Shown here: in pieces, positions 1-7,877 of the stretch
Position numbering within the stretch: the first letter of the stretch is position 1
Layout of the letters: every line of letters starts with the position of its first letter
Assembly: GCA_016712465.1 (NCBI GenBank)
Contig: JADJQZ010000001.1
Location: 4,526,001 to 4,590,000, forward strand
DNA from: Candidatus Obscuribacter sp.
GTDB lineage: Bacteria > Cyanobacteriota > Vampirovibrionia > Obscuribacterales > Obscuribacteraceae
Length of the DNA: 64,000 nucleotides
Direction: 5' to 3'
Translations under genes and position numbers: made by a program
Notes under the pieces: model-generated
What the model was told of the DNA's origin: nothing
Seen by the model: only the letters and a program-made list of their open reading frames with translations
The model's database searches: none

Positions 1-797
1 AACTGAAAATAGTCAGGCAACTTGCCTTTGGCGGCTTCTCCGCCGTTTACCTGGCCCAGAGGAACGGGCATGAGCAGGTCGTTCTGAAAGAGGCTGTGGT
101 GCCGGAAAACGCTGATCCACGCGAGAAAGAAGTGGCCGAGAACCACCTCAAGCGGGAATCCCTCATGCTCTTTGCCGTCAAACACGAGAGTATTGCCCGG
201 GTGGAAGATTACTTTGTGGAGGACGGACGCTACTACCTGGTCATGGAATACGTCAGCGGACAGGACCTCAGGCAACTGGTGCGCCAACATGGACCCCAGA
301 GCGAAGAACAAGTGCTCAACTGGGCCATTCAGACGGCTAGTGTGCTGGACTATCTACACAAACTGGACCCACCCTTGATTCACCGGGACTTGAGCCCGGA
401 CAATCTGGTGCTCAGTAATGAAGGAGCCATCAAGGTCATCGACTTTGGTGCTTCCAACGAATTCGTCGGCACAGCCACCGGTACGCTAATAGGTAAGCAG
501 GCTTATATGGCGCCGGAACAAATTCGCGGCAAGGCCAGTCCGGCCAGCGACGTTTACGCCCTGGGTGCCACCATTTTCTATTTACTGACGGGCAAAGAAC
601 CGAAACCCCTTACACCGGCAAGACCTCGCCAGTTCAACGACAAGGTCAGTGAAGACCTGGACAACCTGGTGGCCCGCTGCACGGCCTATGAAATGGAAGA
701 GCGCATTGCCTCTGCTTCCACCCTCCTGGACATGCTGAGAGCACTGGCCGGAGACACGGCGTCCACTACGACAAATACGGTGACTAATAAGGTTTAA
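1..797 (+). CDS. Ser/Thr protein kinase, 3' part (5' end outside window)
   Basis: The reading frame is already open at base 3 and runs to a TAA at 795-797, so the N-terminus lies upstream of the window. The visible part is almost a whole eukaryotic-type kinase domain. It has a glycine-rich loop (FGGFSAVYLA), an ATP lysine in VVLKEAVV, the catalytic HRDLSPDN, an intact DFG and an APEQ. All catalytic residues are present, so it should phosphorylate Ser/Thr on unknown targets. It is closely related to the kinase at 14609-16078 (shared GGxSAVYL, NEFxGTATGTL and GKQ segments), so the lost N-terminus may also be membrane-anchored. The short Thr-rich tail after the domain has no recognisable motif. 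The next gene starts three bases after the stop. Confidence 0.9.
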   Translation, partial: LKIVRQLAFGGFSAVYLAQRNGHEQVVLKEAVVPENADPREKEVAENHLKRESLMLFAVKHESIARVEDYFVEDGRYYLVMEYVSGQDLRQLVRQHGPQSEEQVLNWAIQTASVLDYLHKLDPPLIHRDLSPDNLVLSNEGAIKVIDFGASNEFVGTATGTLIGKQAYMAPEQIRGKASPASDVYALGATIFYLLTGKEPKPLTPARPRQFNDKVSEDLDNLVARCTAYEMEERIASASTLLDMLRALAGDTASTTTNTVTNKV

Positions 798-799
798 GT

Positions 800-1423
800 T
801 TGTCCTTATCCAGGCAAACTGAAATTAGCCCCCGACAAACCAGACTTATGGAAACCGGCAAAATGAAGCAACCAAAGCAACGGACCCTGATGTTGTGCTT
901 ACTTTCAGGTCTCATCAGCCTTACATGGGACACCTGCGGCAAAACTCCGGCTGCCGCCGCCGGCGCCGAAGAGAAAGGAAGCCCGGCTAAAGCAGCCAAG
1001 CCTGGTGCCAGCATCAATTTTGCCACCGGACTGCTTACCTCGGCCCAGGCTCAGCAAATTCTAGGGGGCGATGTGCTTCCCAGCCCGTCCAATACTTATC
1101 GAGACGCCAAAACCGGCAATGCTAAATGGGTTAGTAATGCCAGCTTCCTCCTGAAAGAAAATCCCGCCGTCAGTCTCGGTCTTCTCATCAGGCACGAAGA
1201 GTCTGCCGCCAGTGCCCGGGCTCGCTATGAAAAGGCCCTCAAAGATAGTAAGGGCAGCGCCGTGAACGGACTGGGAGCACCGGCTTACCGAACAAGTAAA
1301 CCGCCGGAACTAAATTTGCTGAAAGGTGCCAACTGGATTGTCATCACAGCCGGCACCAGTGAAAAGGCCAATAACGGTGCAGAAGAAAAGCTGGCTAAAG
1401 CGGTGCTACCGAAAATCAAGTAG
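800..1423 (+). CDS. Small exported protein of unknown function
   Basis: About 207 residues. A hydrophobic stretch (LMLCLLSGLISLTW) follows a basic segment, as in a signal peptide. A Cys a few residues later (DTCG) does not make a good lipobox. The rest is soluble and begins with an LTSAQAQQILGG segment, a pattern seen in small secreted proteins of DUF3558 type, but I do not claim that family. The start is uncertain. A TTG at 800 has AAGG seven bases upstream, inside the kinase gene. ATGs at 848 and 863 would give a more normal signal-peptide length. The three-base gap to the kinase suggests co-transcription. The stop lies 18 bases from the end of the convergent respiratory operon. Confidence 0.7.
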   Translation: MSLSRQTEISPRQTRLMETGKMKQPKQRTLMLCLLSGLISLTWDTCGKTPAAAAGAEEKGSPAKAAKPGASINFATGLLTSAQAQQILGGDVLPSPSNTYRDAKTGNAKWVSNASFLLKENPAVSLGLLIRHEESAASARARYEKALKDSKGSAVNGLGAPAYRTSKPPELNLLKGANWIVITAGTSEKANNGAEEKLAKAVLPKIK

Positions 1424-1441
1424 CTGACCTTCTTTCAACAT

Positions 1442-2815
1442 TCAGTGCACGGTTTGAGCGCTATGGGAGATTTTCGGCGTCGAACCGTCCGCTTTGCCGT
1501 TCAGACCGGCCAGATAATGAGCCAGGCTTTTGAGTTCCGTATCATTAGCAGCCAGAGGCGGCATGATGCCGTGATAAGGATTCTTTTCCGGGTCCTTTTC
1601 TTTGAGCATGTTGAGGAAACCCACTACACTCTCCTCATCCCGGTCGCCGATCATACGCTTCATGCTGCGGTAGCCATCAAGAGTGTGGCAGCTCATACAT
1701 TGATAGCGGTAAATCACTTCTCCGGGGTCGGCCTTGCACTCGGGAGTATTGGCCAGAGCAGAGGCCCACTTGCCCTTGTTCAAGAAACCGGCACTGGTAA
1801 TATCCGGCACCTCGGTTTTGCGTATACCGTTGGAATACATATAGTTGTAGACCACATAAGGTTTACGCAATAGTTCACGCATCCACTCCGTGGTTCCGGT
1901 CACTGAGAGTCCGCATATCATGAACAGAATGGCGATGCGGAAGGTGAAGCCGCGGGGATTGAGATAGGGTCCAAAGAAAGCAAAGAGAATAATGGTTCCG
2001 GAGAGCACCATACTCAAGTAGAGAGCCCGGGCCAGAATCGAGAAGTTACCCAGACCGGAAGTCTGAATACCGGTGAAAATTGTCTGCACCGCTGCCTGGG
2101 GAATCTGATTGAGGTACCAGAAAGAGACAATCGGTCCAAGCAGGAAGATCGGTATCAACCATTTGGCACAGAAGCGCACCATGTATGTCCGGAAATGCGG
2201 ATCGGGAATGCGGGAGGAAGTGACCAGGGCATACATACCGGCAATGGCAGCCATGATAAGCATACGAATGATCAGTCCCGGGAAATAGGTGGGGTTCAAG
2301 AAACCATCCAGCCAGTTGTGGCTTTCAATCCACTTACCGGGTGTAAGCATGAAGGTGATAATGCCGTTGATGATGACCAGGGTCATGATCGAGAAGACCA
2401 TGTACAACCGGGCAAGCAGAAGGTGTGTCTCTTTGGAGACACGATCCCAGGTGTAATAGTAGACAAAGGCAGTGGCCAGTTCAGCCACAAAGAACAAGTA
2501 TTCAAGGGCCCAGGCCAGGGTAAAACTCTGGATGAGAGAAGCCGTGCCGTCCGGACTGACAAGGGATATGGAAAACCAGATGCCCACCCCGGTCACGGCA
2601 CCGGATACGGTGGTAATGATCAGGAAGAAACGGGAATGCCCCTTCAGGTAGTTATAGAGATTTTCATTCTTGCGCTTGTAAGCAATTTGCTCAGCCAGGG
2701 CAAGAAAGGCTCCGCCACCCACGGCAAAGTGGGACAAGAAAATGTGAACAATAGATATTATGCCGATAACCCAGGGTCCACCGAGATAAGGCACAACCCA
2801 GATTGGATAATTCAT
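1442..2815 (-). CDS. CydA-like membrane protein fused to C-terminal cytochrome c domain
   Basis: 457 residues, last gene of the operon. Its ATG overlaps the cytochrome b stop (ATGA), so an upstream TTG at 2830 was not used. The N-terminal two thirds are membrane helices resembling subunit I of cytochrome bd. H24 lies at the position of the haem d ligand of E. coli CydA (H19). Two Glu occur in the third helix (LEYLFFVAEL), before a WDR that is also typical of CydA. RELLRKPYVVY (E314) corresponds to the E445/GRQPW block. The b558 ligand H186 appears to be Arg (R184, in LIIRML), and the periplasmic Q-loop insert is missing. A C-terminal CMSCH at 373-377 binds one covalent haem, with MPPL a possible axial Met. 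The quinol-oxidase role is thus doubtful; electrons more likely arrive through the c domain. The family call is firm and the function is inferred. Confidence 0.8.
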   Translation of the reverse strand: MNYPIWVVPYLGGPWVIGIISIVHIFLSHFAVGGGAFLALAEQIAYKRKNENLYNYLKGHSRFFLIITTVSGAVTGVGIWFSISLVSPDGTASLIQSFTLAWALEYLFFVAELATAFVYYYTWDRVSKETHLLLARLYMVFSIMTLVIINGIITFMLTPGKWIESHNWLDGFLNPTYFPGLIIRMLIMAAIAGMYALVTSSRIPDPHFRTYMVRFCAKWLIPIFLLGPIVSFWYLNQIPQAAVQTIFTGIQTSGLGNFSILARALYLSMVLSGTIILFAFFGPYLNPRGFTFRIAILFMICGLSVTGTTEWMRELLRKPYVVYNYMYSNGIRKTEVPDITSAGFLNKGKWASALANTPECKADPGEVIYRYQCMSCHTLDGYRSMKRMIGDRDEESVVGFLNMLKEKDPEKNPYHGIMPPLAANDTELKSLAHYLAGLNGKADGSTPKISHSAQTVH

Positions 2816-3897
2816 GACAGAGCTCCCCAAACACTAAGTGCAATAGCGGCTATTGCAATGATGACACCATAAGCAGTTGCAAGTTTAGATATTGATTTCG
2901 ACTGACCCTGGTCAAGCAGAGGCAAGACAGCAAAGGCAAGAGCGGCAATACCCATAAGTAAAATCCCGAAGAGTTCACCCTCGATTGGACCAATCATGGG
3001 CGGTACCAGTTTCAAGAACTGGAACATGGAGAGGAAGTACCACTCGGGCTTAATACCAATTGGCGCCGCACCAAAAGGATCAGCCTCGGGACCGATGCCC
3101 CAGGGAGCGAGCATGACCAGTACGAAAAGCACGTTCAAAGCGAGAATCCAGACCAGGATATCTTTGAAGAAGAAGTTCGGGAAGAACTTTTCATAGGTCT
3201 TCTTCGCTGACGGCAGATTCTTGAAAGCGTCCGGTTCAGACATGCCGTGCATCTGCACAAAGAGCAGGTGCCCACCCAGCAAGCCCAACAAGCAGATAGG
3301 CAACACAGCCACGTGAATGACAAAGAAACGGGAAATGGTAGCCTGTGAAATAGCCTCGCCGCCCCGCAAGAGATCAGCGATAATGCCGCCCAGAACCGGT
3401 GTCTTAGCAGCTACATCAAGACCAATCTTGGTGGCGAAGAAGCTGACATCGTCCCAGGGCAGAAGGTAACCGGTGAAACCAAAGGCCATGCATAGCACCA
3501 ACAATAGCAGTCCGGAGAGCCAGGTAAATTCGCGCGGACGCCGATAGGCTTTCATAAAATAGGTGGAGAACAAATGCAGCACCACCACGGCTATCATCAA
3601 GTTGGCGCCCCAGCTATGCAGGGAGCGGATGAACCAACCGAAGTCAATCTGAGAATTGATTTTGAGAATGGAAGCATGGGCCGACTGGATCTCCGGCACG
3701 TAGTAGACCATGAGCAAAATACCGGTCACCACCTGCACCGCCAGATAGATAGCGGCAATCCCACCCATGTAGTACCAGACCGAATGCCTGTGGATTGGTA
3801 CTTTCTTCTTCTCGGCCAAGTGCAAGAGTGTGCTCAGTGCAAATCTTTCTTCAAGAAAGCCGAGCAGTTTATTTCCTCTGCGTGTGTCCCCTACCAT
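2812..3897 (-). CDS. Cytochrome b (b6-type, with fused subunit IV-like part)
   Basis: 361 residues, ATG start. Multi-helix diheme cytochrome b of a quinol:electron-acceptor complex. Two His pairs are visible. In RSLHSWGANLMIAVVVLHLF the spacing is 14. In the later pair (HVAVLPICLLGLLGGH) it is 15, which is typical of b6 and Gram-positive forms rather than mitochondrial-type bc1. GYLLPWD follows the first pair. PEWY, the quinol-oxidation-site motif, lies in the C-terminal part, so the b6 and subunit IV regions are in one chain. The Rieske gene lies 33 bases upstream and the CydA-cytochrome c fusion overlaps downstream by four bases. The product is expected to oxidise menaquinol or a similar quinol in the cytoplasmic membrane. 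Confidence 0.93.
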   Translation of the reverse strand: MVGDTRRGNKLLGFLEERFALSTLLHLAEKKKVPIHRHSVWYYMGGIAAIYLAVQVVTGILLMVYYVPEIQSAHASILKINSQIDFGWFIRSLHSWGANLMIAVVVLHLFSTYFMKAYRRPREFTWLSGLLLLVLCMAFGFTGYLLPWDDVSFFATKIGLDVAAKTPVLGGIIADLLRGGEAISQATISRFFVIHVAVLPICLLGLLGGHLLFVQMHGMSEPDAFKNLPSAKKTYEKFFPNFFFKDILVWILALNVLFVLVMLAPWGIGPEADPFGAAPIGIKPEWYFLSMFQFLKLVPPMIGPIEGELFGILLMGIAALAFAVLPLLDQGQSKSISKLATAYGVIIAIAAIALSVWGALS

Positions 3898-3930
3898 GAT
3901 GATTCCCTGTCCTCTTCAATATCAGTTAGT

Positions 3931-4488
3931 TCAAGCCTGCGACACGACGATCTTGCCGTTCACGACCTCGGCTTTCAAGGGCGCCAGCGGCTTGGGCGGC
4001 GGTCCGGCAACGTTCTTACCGGTATGGCTATCGTACTGCCCGCCATGGCAAGCACACCAAATAGCGTCTTTATCGTTGCGATACTGCACGGTACAACCCA
4101 GGTGGGTGCATATTGCCTTGAAGGCGTGAATTTCGCCATCAGGCGTATGTATTACAAGAGCGGGAGTTGAACCGAAACGGAAGTTACGCCCCGAACCCTT
4201 GGGTAATTCGTCGACTTTGCAAACTTCCAGGCTGGTGACCTTGGTCTGTTCATCCTTGTCGGAAGCTTTGGGCTTCAGATAACTATATATAGGATAAAGG
4301 GTCATGCCGCCCCAGAGTAGAGCAATGCCACCCATGGCGGTGCGCATCATTGTGCCCCGACCAACCTGTCCTTCCCCCAGTATGTCCAGGTCCCAGTGGC
4401 TATCTGCCTCTGCATGACTCTCACCACCCTCAGGGTTCTCTGAGGACTTATCTTCCTCTTCAATTTTGGTGGCTGAATTGTCTTCCAT
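3931..4488 (-). CDS. Rieske [2Fe-2S] protein of a cytochrome bc/b6f-type complex
   Basis: 185 residues. The ATG at 4488 has AGAGGA about nine bases upstream and is preferred to an in-frame TTG at 4509. The order is an acidic hydrophilic N-terminus of about 45 residues, one membrane helix (IALLWGGMTLYPIYSYL) and then the Rieske domain. Cluster ligands are CTHLGC and CACHGG; the two outer Cys fit the usual disulfide. The usual Ser after HG is Gly here (CACHGGQYD), which in studied Rieske proteins tends to lower the redox potential and would suit a menaquinone system. It sits between the CydA-like gene and cytochrome b, so it is the electron-transfer partner of that cytochrome b. Confidence 0.93.
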   Translation of the reverse strand: MEDNSATKIEEEDKSSENPEGGESHAEADSHWDLDILGEGQVGRGTMMRTAMGGIALLWGGMTLYPIYSYLKPKASDKDEQTKVTSLEVCKVDELPKGSGRNFRFGSTPALVIHTPDGEIHAFKAICTHLGCTVQYRNDKDAIWCACHGGQYDSHTGKNVAGPPPKPLAPLKAEVVNGKIVVSQA

Positions 4489-4514
4489 CTTCCGGTTTCC
4501 TCTTTCCAATTTTT

Positions 4515-5681
4515 CTACTGGGCGGCTAAACGCTCACCATCCGGTGCCTGAACCGGCGCCGCAAAGGCTTTCACACAAAGCTTACTGAGCCAGACAAGAT
4601 AAACGATCAGGGCCACTGCTGAAACCACAAAGGTAATGAGCAAGTCCCACTGCGTGGCCACCGGCACGGTGCTGGGCTGTACATGAGTGAGGAGCCAAAC
4701 TCTCAGCTGATGGCGATTGAAGATCATGGCTAGAATAGTGAGGGCGTTGGCTGTCAGCCCCACAAGAAACATCTTTTTATTGGCATTGGTGCAGGCCATG
4801 GCCGTGGCAATAATGGCTACCAACATGAAGACCATGGAGGCCCCGAACACAGCCGTGCCTATGGTGTCACCGCCCATAAAGCGCTGAGCCATACCGGCCG
4901 GCAGACTCTTCAGATACCAGAACCCTACCGGCACTTGCAAGAGCGTGGCGCCCAGATAAAGTTTGGAGCCGAAGACAATCATATATTTGGAGAAGTCAGC
5001 ATCGCGCTTGGCGATATAGAGCCCGAAGATACCGAGGGTCATACCAGCCACGGCAAAGGATGCCACGAGAAAATGCAAATAGCGAGGAATAAGCTGAGGC
5101 TCACCCAGGTTGAGGTTCAAGCCGTTGGCATTGTGGCTGTACATAGAGAGCCACTTCTCCGGGGAGAGCATGAGGGTCATATTGTTGGAAAACAAGAAAC
5201 CCACCAGGGCGAAGCCCACACTCATAACTAAAAGCAGCATGGATGATTTGACGATACCGGCGGTATTCTGCATGGCGCCATTTTTGAAGTATCGGTAAAT
5301 CACTACATAAGACATGTAATAAGAAATAAGTACGATAAAGATCACCGAGATCCACGGCACCGCCATCAATATTGATGATGTATAGAAAGCCGGACCATAC
5401 AGTAGCTGCACAAACAGAAGCGGCACAATTCCCTGGGTTACCGCAAAGGAAATGAAGAGCGGCAGGGAGGTAGCGAGGGCTTTTCCAGCTCTATATGAAA
5501 AACTTTCCTTATTGTTTCTACCGCTAAATATTAGGGCGGCGCTCAAGAAGCCACCGCCCAGAACAACATTCATCGGCAAAGCATGCAAGAAGAAACCTAG
5601 AATGAGAAGGGTCTCAAGAAGCCATATTGGAGCGGGAAAAGGCAGAGGTTGAAAGAGTGGGACGATTGAACTTGGATCCAT
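4515..5681 (-). CDS. CydA-like multi-helix membrane protein (second, no cytochrome c)
   Basis: 388 residues, first gene of the operon, ATG start without a clear Shine-Dalgarno sequence. It resembles the bd-oxidase subunit I fold and the gene at 1442-2815: both have a His nine residues before GGG in the first helix (H33 here) and a similar MLSPEKW / MLTPGKW segment. Unlike its partner it keeps the PRYLHFL segment, whose His (H203) matches b558 ligand H186 of E. coli CydA. It lacks the acidic residues of helix 3. Where the partner has RELLR it has RHQLR, so the b595 Glu is gone. It has no GRQPW and no Q loop. It may hold a low-spin haem b within a complex with the other three products. Which ligands are really used is inference from manual alignment. 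Confidence 0.75.
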   Translation of the reverse strand: MDPSSIVPLFQPLPFPAPIWLLETLLILGFFLHALPMNVVLGGGFLSAALIFSGRNNKESFSYRAGKALATSLPLFISFAVTQGIVPLLFVQLLYGPAFYTSSILMAVPWISVIFIVLISYYMSYVVIYRYFKNGAMQNTAGIVKSSMLLLVMSVGFALVGFLFSNNMTLMLSPEKWLSMYSHNANGLNLNLGEPQLIPRYLHFLVASFAVAGMTLGIFGLYIAKRDADFSKYMIVFGSKLYLGATLLQVPVGFWYLKSLPAGMAQRFMGGDTIGTAVFGASMVFMLVAIIATAMACTNANKKMFLVGLTANALTILAMIFNRHQLRVWLLTHVQPSTVPVATQWDLLITFVVSAVALIVYLVWLSKLCVKAFAAPVQAPDGERLAAQ

Positions 5682-6009
5682 AGTCGGTTACCAGAAATGT
5701 GTTGCGATATGTCAATTGAGCAAATCTGCAGAGTCGATGTCTGCGGATATTTTGTCACTGACCAGGCCCTGAATCATCCAAATTTCGGATTTTCGAAATA
5801 ATCGGATAGAATGCTGCAAAAGCCTTACGCCAGGCAGCATTGCCGGTACTTCCGCCATGATTACGTTTGCAACGATTTTGAAAATTACTCTATCCTTAAG
5901 TGCTAATCCGAAAGGATGATCGCGGGGATGATTTTACAGTCGTTCTTCCGAAGGAGGGCTTGCCGAAGCCCGAGGCAAGCAGATCCATATAGATAGACCA
6001 GGTCGGCTT
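5682..6009. other. Intergenic region with stem-loop, no clear gene
   Basis: This 328-base stretch lies upstream of the respiratory operon and downstream of the oxygenase gene. The clearest structure is an inverted repeat GCTTGCC / GGCAAGC at 5958-5980 with a nine-base loop, next to a smaller CTTCCGAAG palindrome. No T-run follows on either strand, so it is not a standard terminator. It might end or protect the oxygenase transcript. A 30-codon minus-strand frame covers part of it, without support. Confidence 0.5.
5688..5715 (-). promoter_or_regulatory. Possible promoter of the respiratory operon
   Basis: On the minus strand a perfect TTGACA (5715-5710) is followed 16 bases later by TGGTAA, a poor -10 match. 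If used, transcription would begin at or near the ATG at 5681. That would give a nearly leaderless mRNA and would explain the missing Shine-Dalgarno sequence. Confidence 0.3.
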
Positions 6010-6969
6010 TTAAAGCCGCTCCCCTAGCTCTTCTTGCACTTTATCGCGCGCGCAGGTGAGAGCCAAACCGGCAGCCCAGAGTTTGCGAAAATGGGCAATG
6101 CCTCTATCACTTTGATAGAGATTTTCATCACCGGCAGCCATCACATCAGCCGGCTTCTGACTCAATACAACGGACCTGTCCTGATTCAAGATGACTGAAT
6201 TTTGCGCCTGCACAAGCAGACCGAACAAATTGGCCAGCACGGGCAGAGTGACAAACTTTTGATAACCGCGCAAGTAAATGCGGGTCTCGTTATCATCAAC
6301 CGGCACAAAGGCAATCATTTGCATGAACCGTCCAGGTACTATGGCCAGCCGCCAGAAAGCCGGAAATATGAAGCTGATGCCACTGACGGGAGCCTTCTTT
6401 CCACCAGGGTAAAACTTAATAGTTTCCGCATCCAGCTCAAACTCTACGGAGCGGCTCACATCAAGATTGCCGCCGATTGTGTTGGCATGAACGAAGGGCA
6501 GGTGGGCGTAATCAAGCTGATTTTCCACACAGCGAGTAATGTGCATGGGCCAGGTATGACACCGCTCACTGTAGACCAGACCGGTTTCGTCTCCTAATTC
6601 TTCAAACCATGGGGGTTCTCCCGCTGGGTCGGCAGAGCCATAATAGTGCCAGATGAATCCGTGTCGTTCCAGGCAGGCAAGTACGTCTACCTTGAGATTC
6701 TCCGCTCCCTTGCCGGTCTCCGGTATGTGTTTGCAATCGCCTTCGGCACTGAAACGGAAACCATGGAAGGGGCATTCGATACAGCCCTGGCGCAGGCGAC
6801 CGAGACTGAGGCTGGCGCTGCGATGGGGGCAGCGGTCCGCCATGACCACGAGTTTGCCCTCGTTCCGCCATAAAACCAGATCGCGCCCCAACACCCTCAA
6901 AGACATGGGCTTGCCGGATTTGACCTCATGACTGGCAGCCAGCACATACCAACCCCGTGGCAATTGCAT
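6010..6969 (-). CDS. Rieske-type non-haem iron oxygenase
   Basis: 319 residues. The ATG at 6969 has GAGAGGGG about eight bases upstream; the in-frame TTG at 6987 is rejected. The N-terminal Rieske domain has CPHRS followed by CPFHGF, the CxH...CxxH ligands. The catalytic domain has an ENQLDYAHLPFVH segment, the usual Asp/His/His environment of the mononuclear iron site. This is the architecture of aromatic-ring and sterol/chlorophyll-type oxygenases (for example Pao/CAO-like and vanillate demethylase-like proteins). The substrate cannot be read from the sequence, and no reductase partner is encoded next to it. It appears to be a single-gene unit, divergent from the gene at 7242. Confidence 0.85.
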   Translation of the reverse strand: MQLPRGWYVLAASHEVKSGKPMSLRVLGRDLVLWRNEGKLVVMADRCPHRSASLSLGRLRQGCIECPFHGFRFSAEGDCKHIPETGKGAENLKVDVLACLERHGFIWHYYGSADPAGEPPWFEELGDETGLVYSERCHTWPMHITRCVENQLDYAHLPFVHANTIGGNLDVSRSVEFELDAETIKFYPGGKKAPVSGISFIFPAFWRLAIVPGRFMQMIAFVPVDDNETRIYLRGYQKFVTLPVLANLFGLLVQAQNSVILNQDRSVVLSQKPADVMAAGDENLYQSDRGIAHFRKLWAAGLALTCARDKVQEELGERL

Positions 6970-7241
6970 AAATTGCGCCCCTCTCAAGAGTAAAGTTCAA
7001 TCACCCCATGACGACTATCATGATTTAAATTCCCGAACAAATCCTAGCAGCACCGCTCTCCATTGGTCCGCAAGAATTCCCGCCTGGAGGGCAGGACAAA
7101 CCACTCCTACTTCCCGACTGAGCCAGGAGCTACAATTACCTTCAGCGGGCCCAAAATAGTAGCAAAGAGCCGACTCTCCCCGGCGCATGCTCACAGGTTA
7201 AATGCCGGCTCACAAGGTTTCCGCCAATCAGGGTACAAAAA

Positions 7242-7877
7242 ATGTTGCCATCAACCACAAGCAGAAAGCACCCTTGCAAACGACCTTTGAGCAAGGTAGC
7301 CCTCCTGCTCTCGGTACTGAGCCCGGCAATAATGGGCGGCAGTCAGGCCCTGGCTGAGAAACCGGACGAATCGGAATTGCTCTTGCAAAAACTTCTTGAC
7401 AAAGAAATGTCCGGCGACATTCCGCCTTCCTTAAGCCGTCCGGAAATCTATTTGCATATCGGTGAACAAGTTAAGAAAGTAGAGGATGGTCCACTATCTT
7501 CTTTCAAAGCGGCAAGCAACCGCCCGGAGGGAATCAAGCCAGGGACCGGCAACAGAGAAGACAACTGCCTTCTTTATGTAAAAACGGAAGAAAGCCCGGA
7601 CAAAATCCGCATCCTGGCCAAATTGAACGGCTTCGAGAAAGGCACCATCGACATCTTTGTCACCAGTTCGGAATTTTCCATCAAGGGCTTCGAAGCGAGG
7701 CAGATGCGAGGCAAAACTGAGAAGCAGGAACTAATGAGCGCTCAAAAGAATACCGCCTTCGAAAGAACCTTCAGCTTACCCCACCAGGTGGAAAGCCAAA
7801 GTGCCCGTGCCGTATTCCACGGCGGAGAAATTGAAGTGCTCTTGCCCAAGCAGAGCAAACCGGGCGACGCAATGTGA
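7242..7877 (+). CDS. Exported Hsp20/alpha-crystallin-like protein
   Basis: 211 residues from the ATG at 7242. A basic N-terminus, a hydrophobic stretch (VALLLSVLSPAIMGG) and an AxA-type site (QALA) form a likely signal peptide. The C-terminal half looks like an alpha-crystallin domain: IRILAKLNGFEKGTIDIFV, then FERTFSLP, then ending in AVFHGGEIEVLLPK, the small-heat-shock pattern of FxRxFxLP and A..nGvLxvxlPK. Small heat-shock proteins are normally cytoplasmic chaperones, so an exported one is unusual. It overlaps the next gene by four bases, so the two are translated together. Confidence 0.7.
   Translation: MLPSTTSRKHPCKRPLSKVALLLSVLSPAIMGGSQALAEKPDESELLLQKLLDKEMSGDIPPSLSRPEIYLHIGEQVKKVEDGPLSSFKAASNRPEGIKPGTGNREDNCLLYVKTEESPDKIRILAKLNGFEKGTIDIFVTSSEFSIKGFEARQMRGKTEKQELMSAQKNTAFERTFSLPHQVESQSARAVFHGGEIEVLLPKQSKPGDAM

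Noticed and set aside
3574..4170. 198-codon plus-strand frame across cytochrome b and Rieske genes
   Set aside because: Antisense of two well-supported genes; composition typical of a mirror frame.
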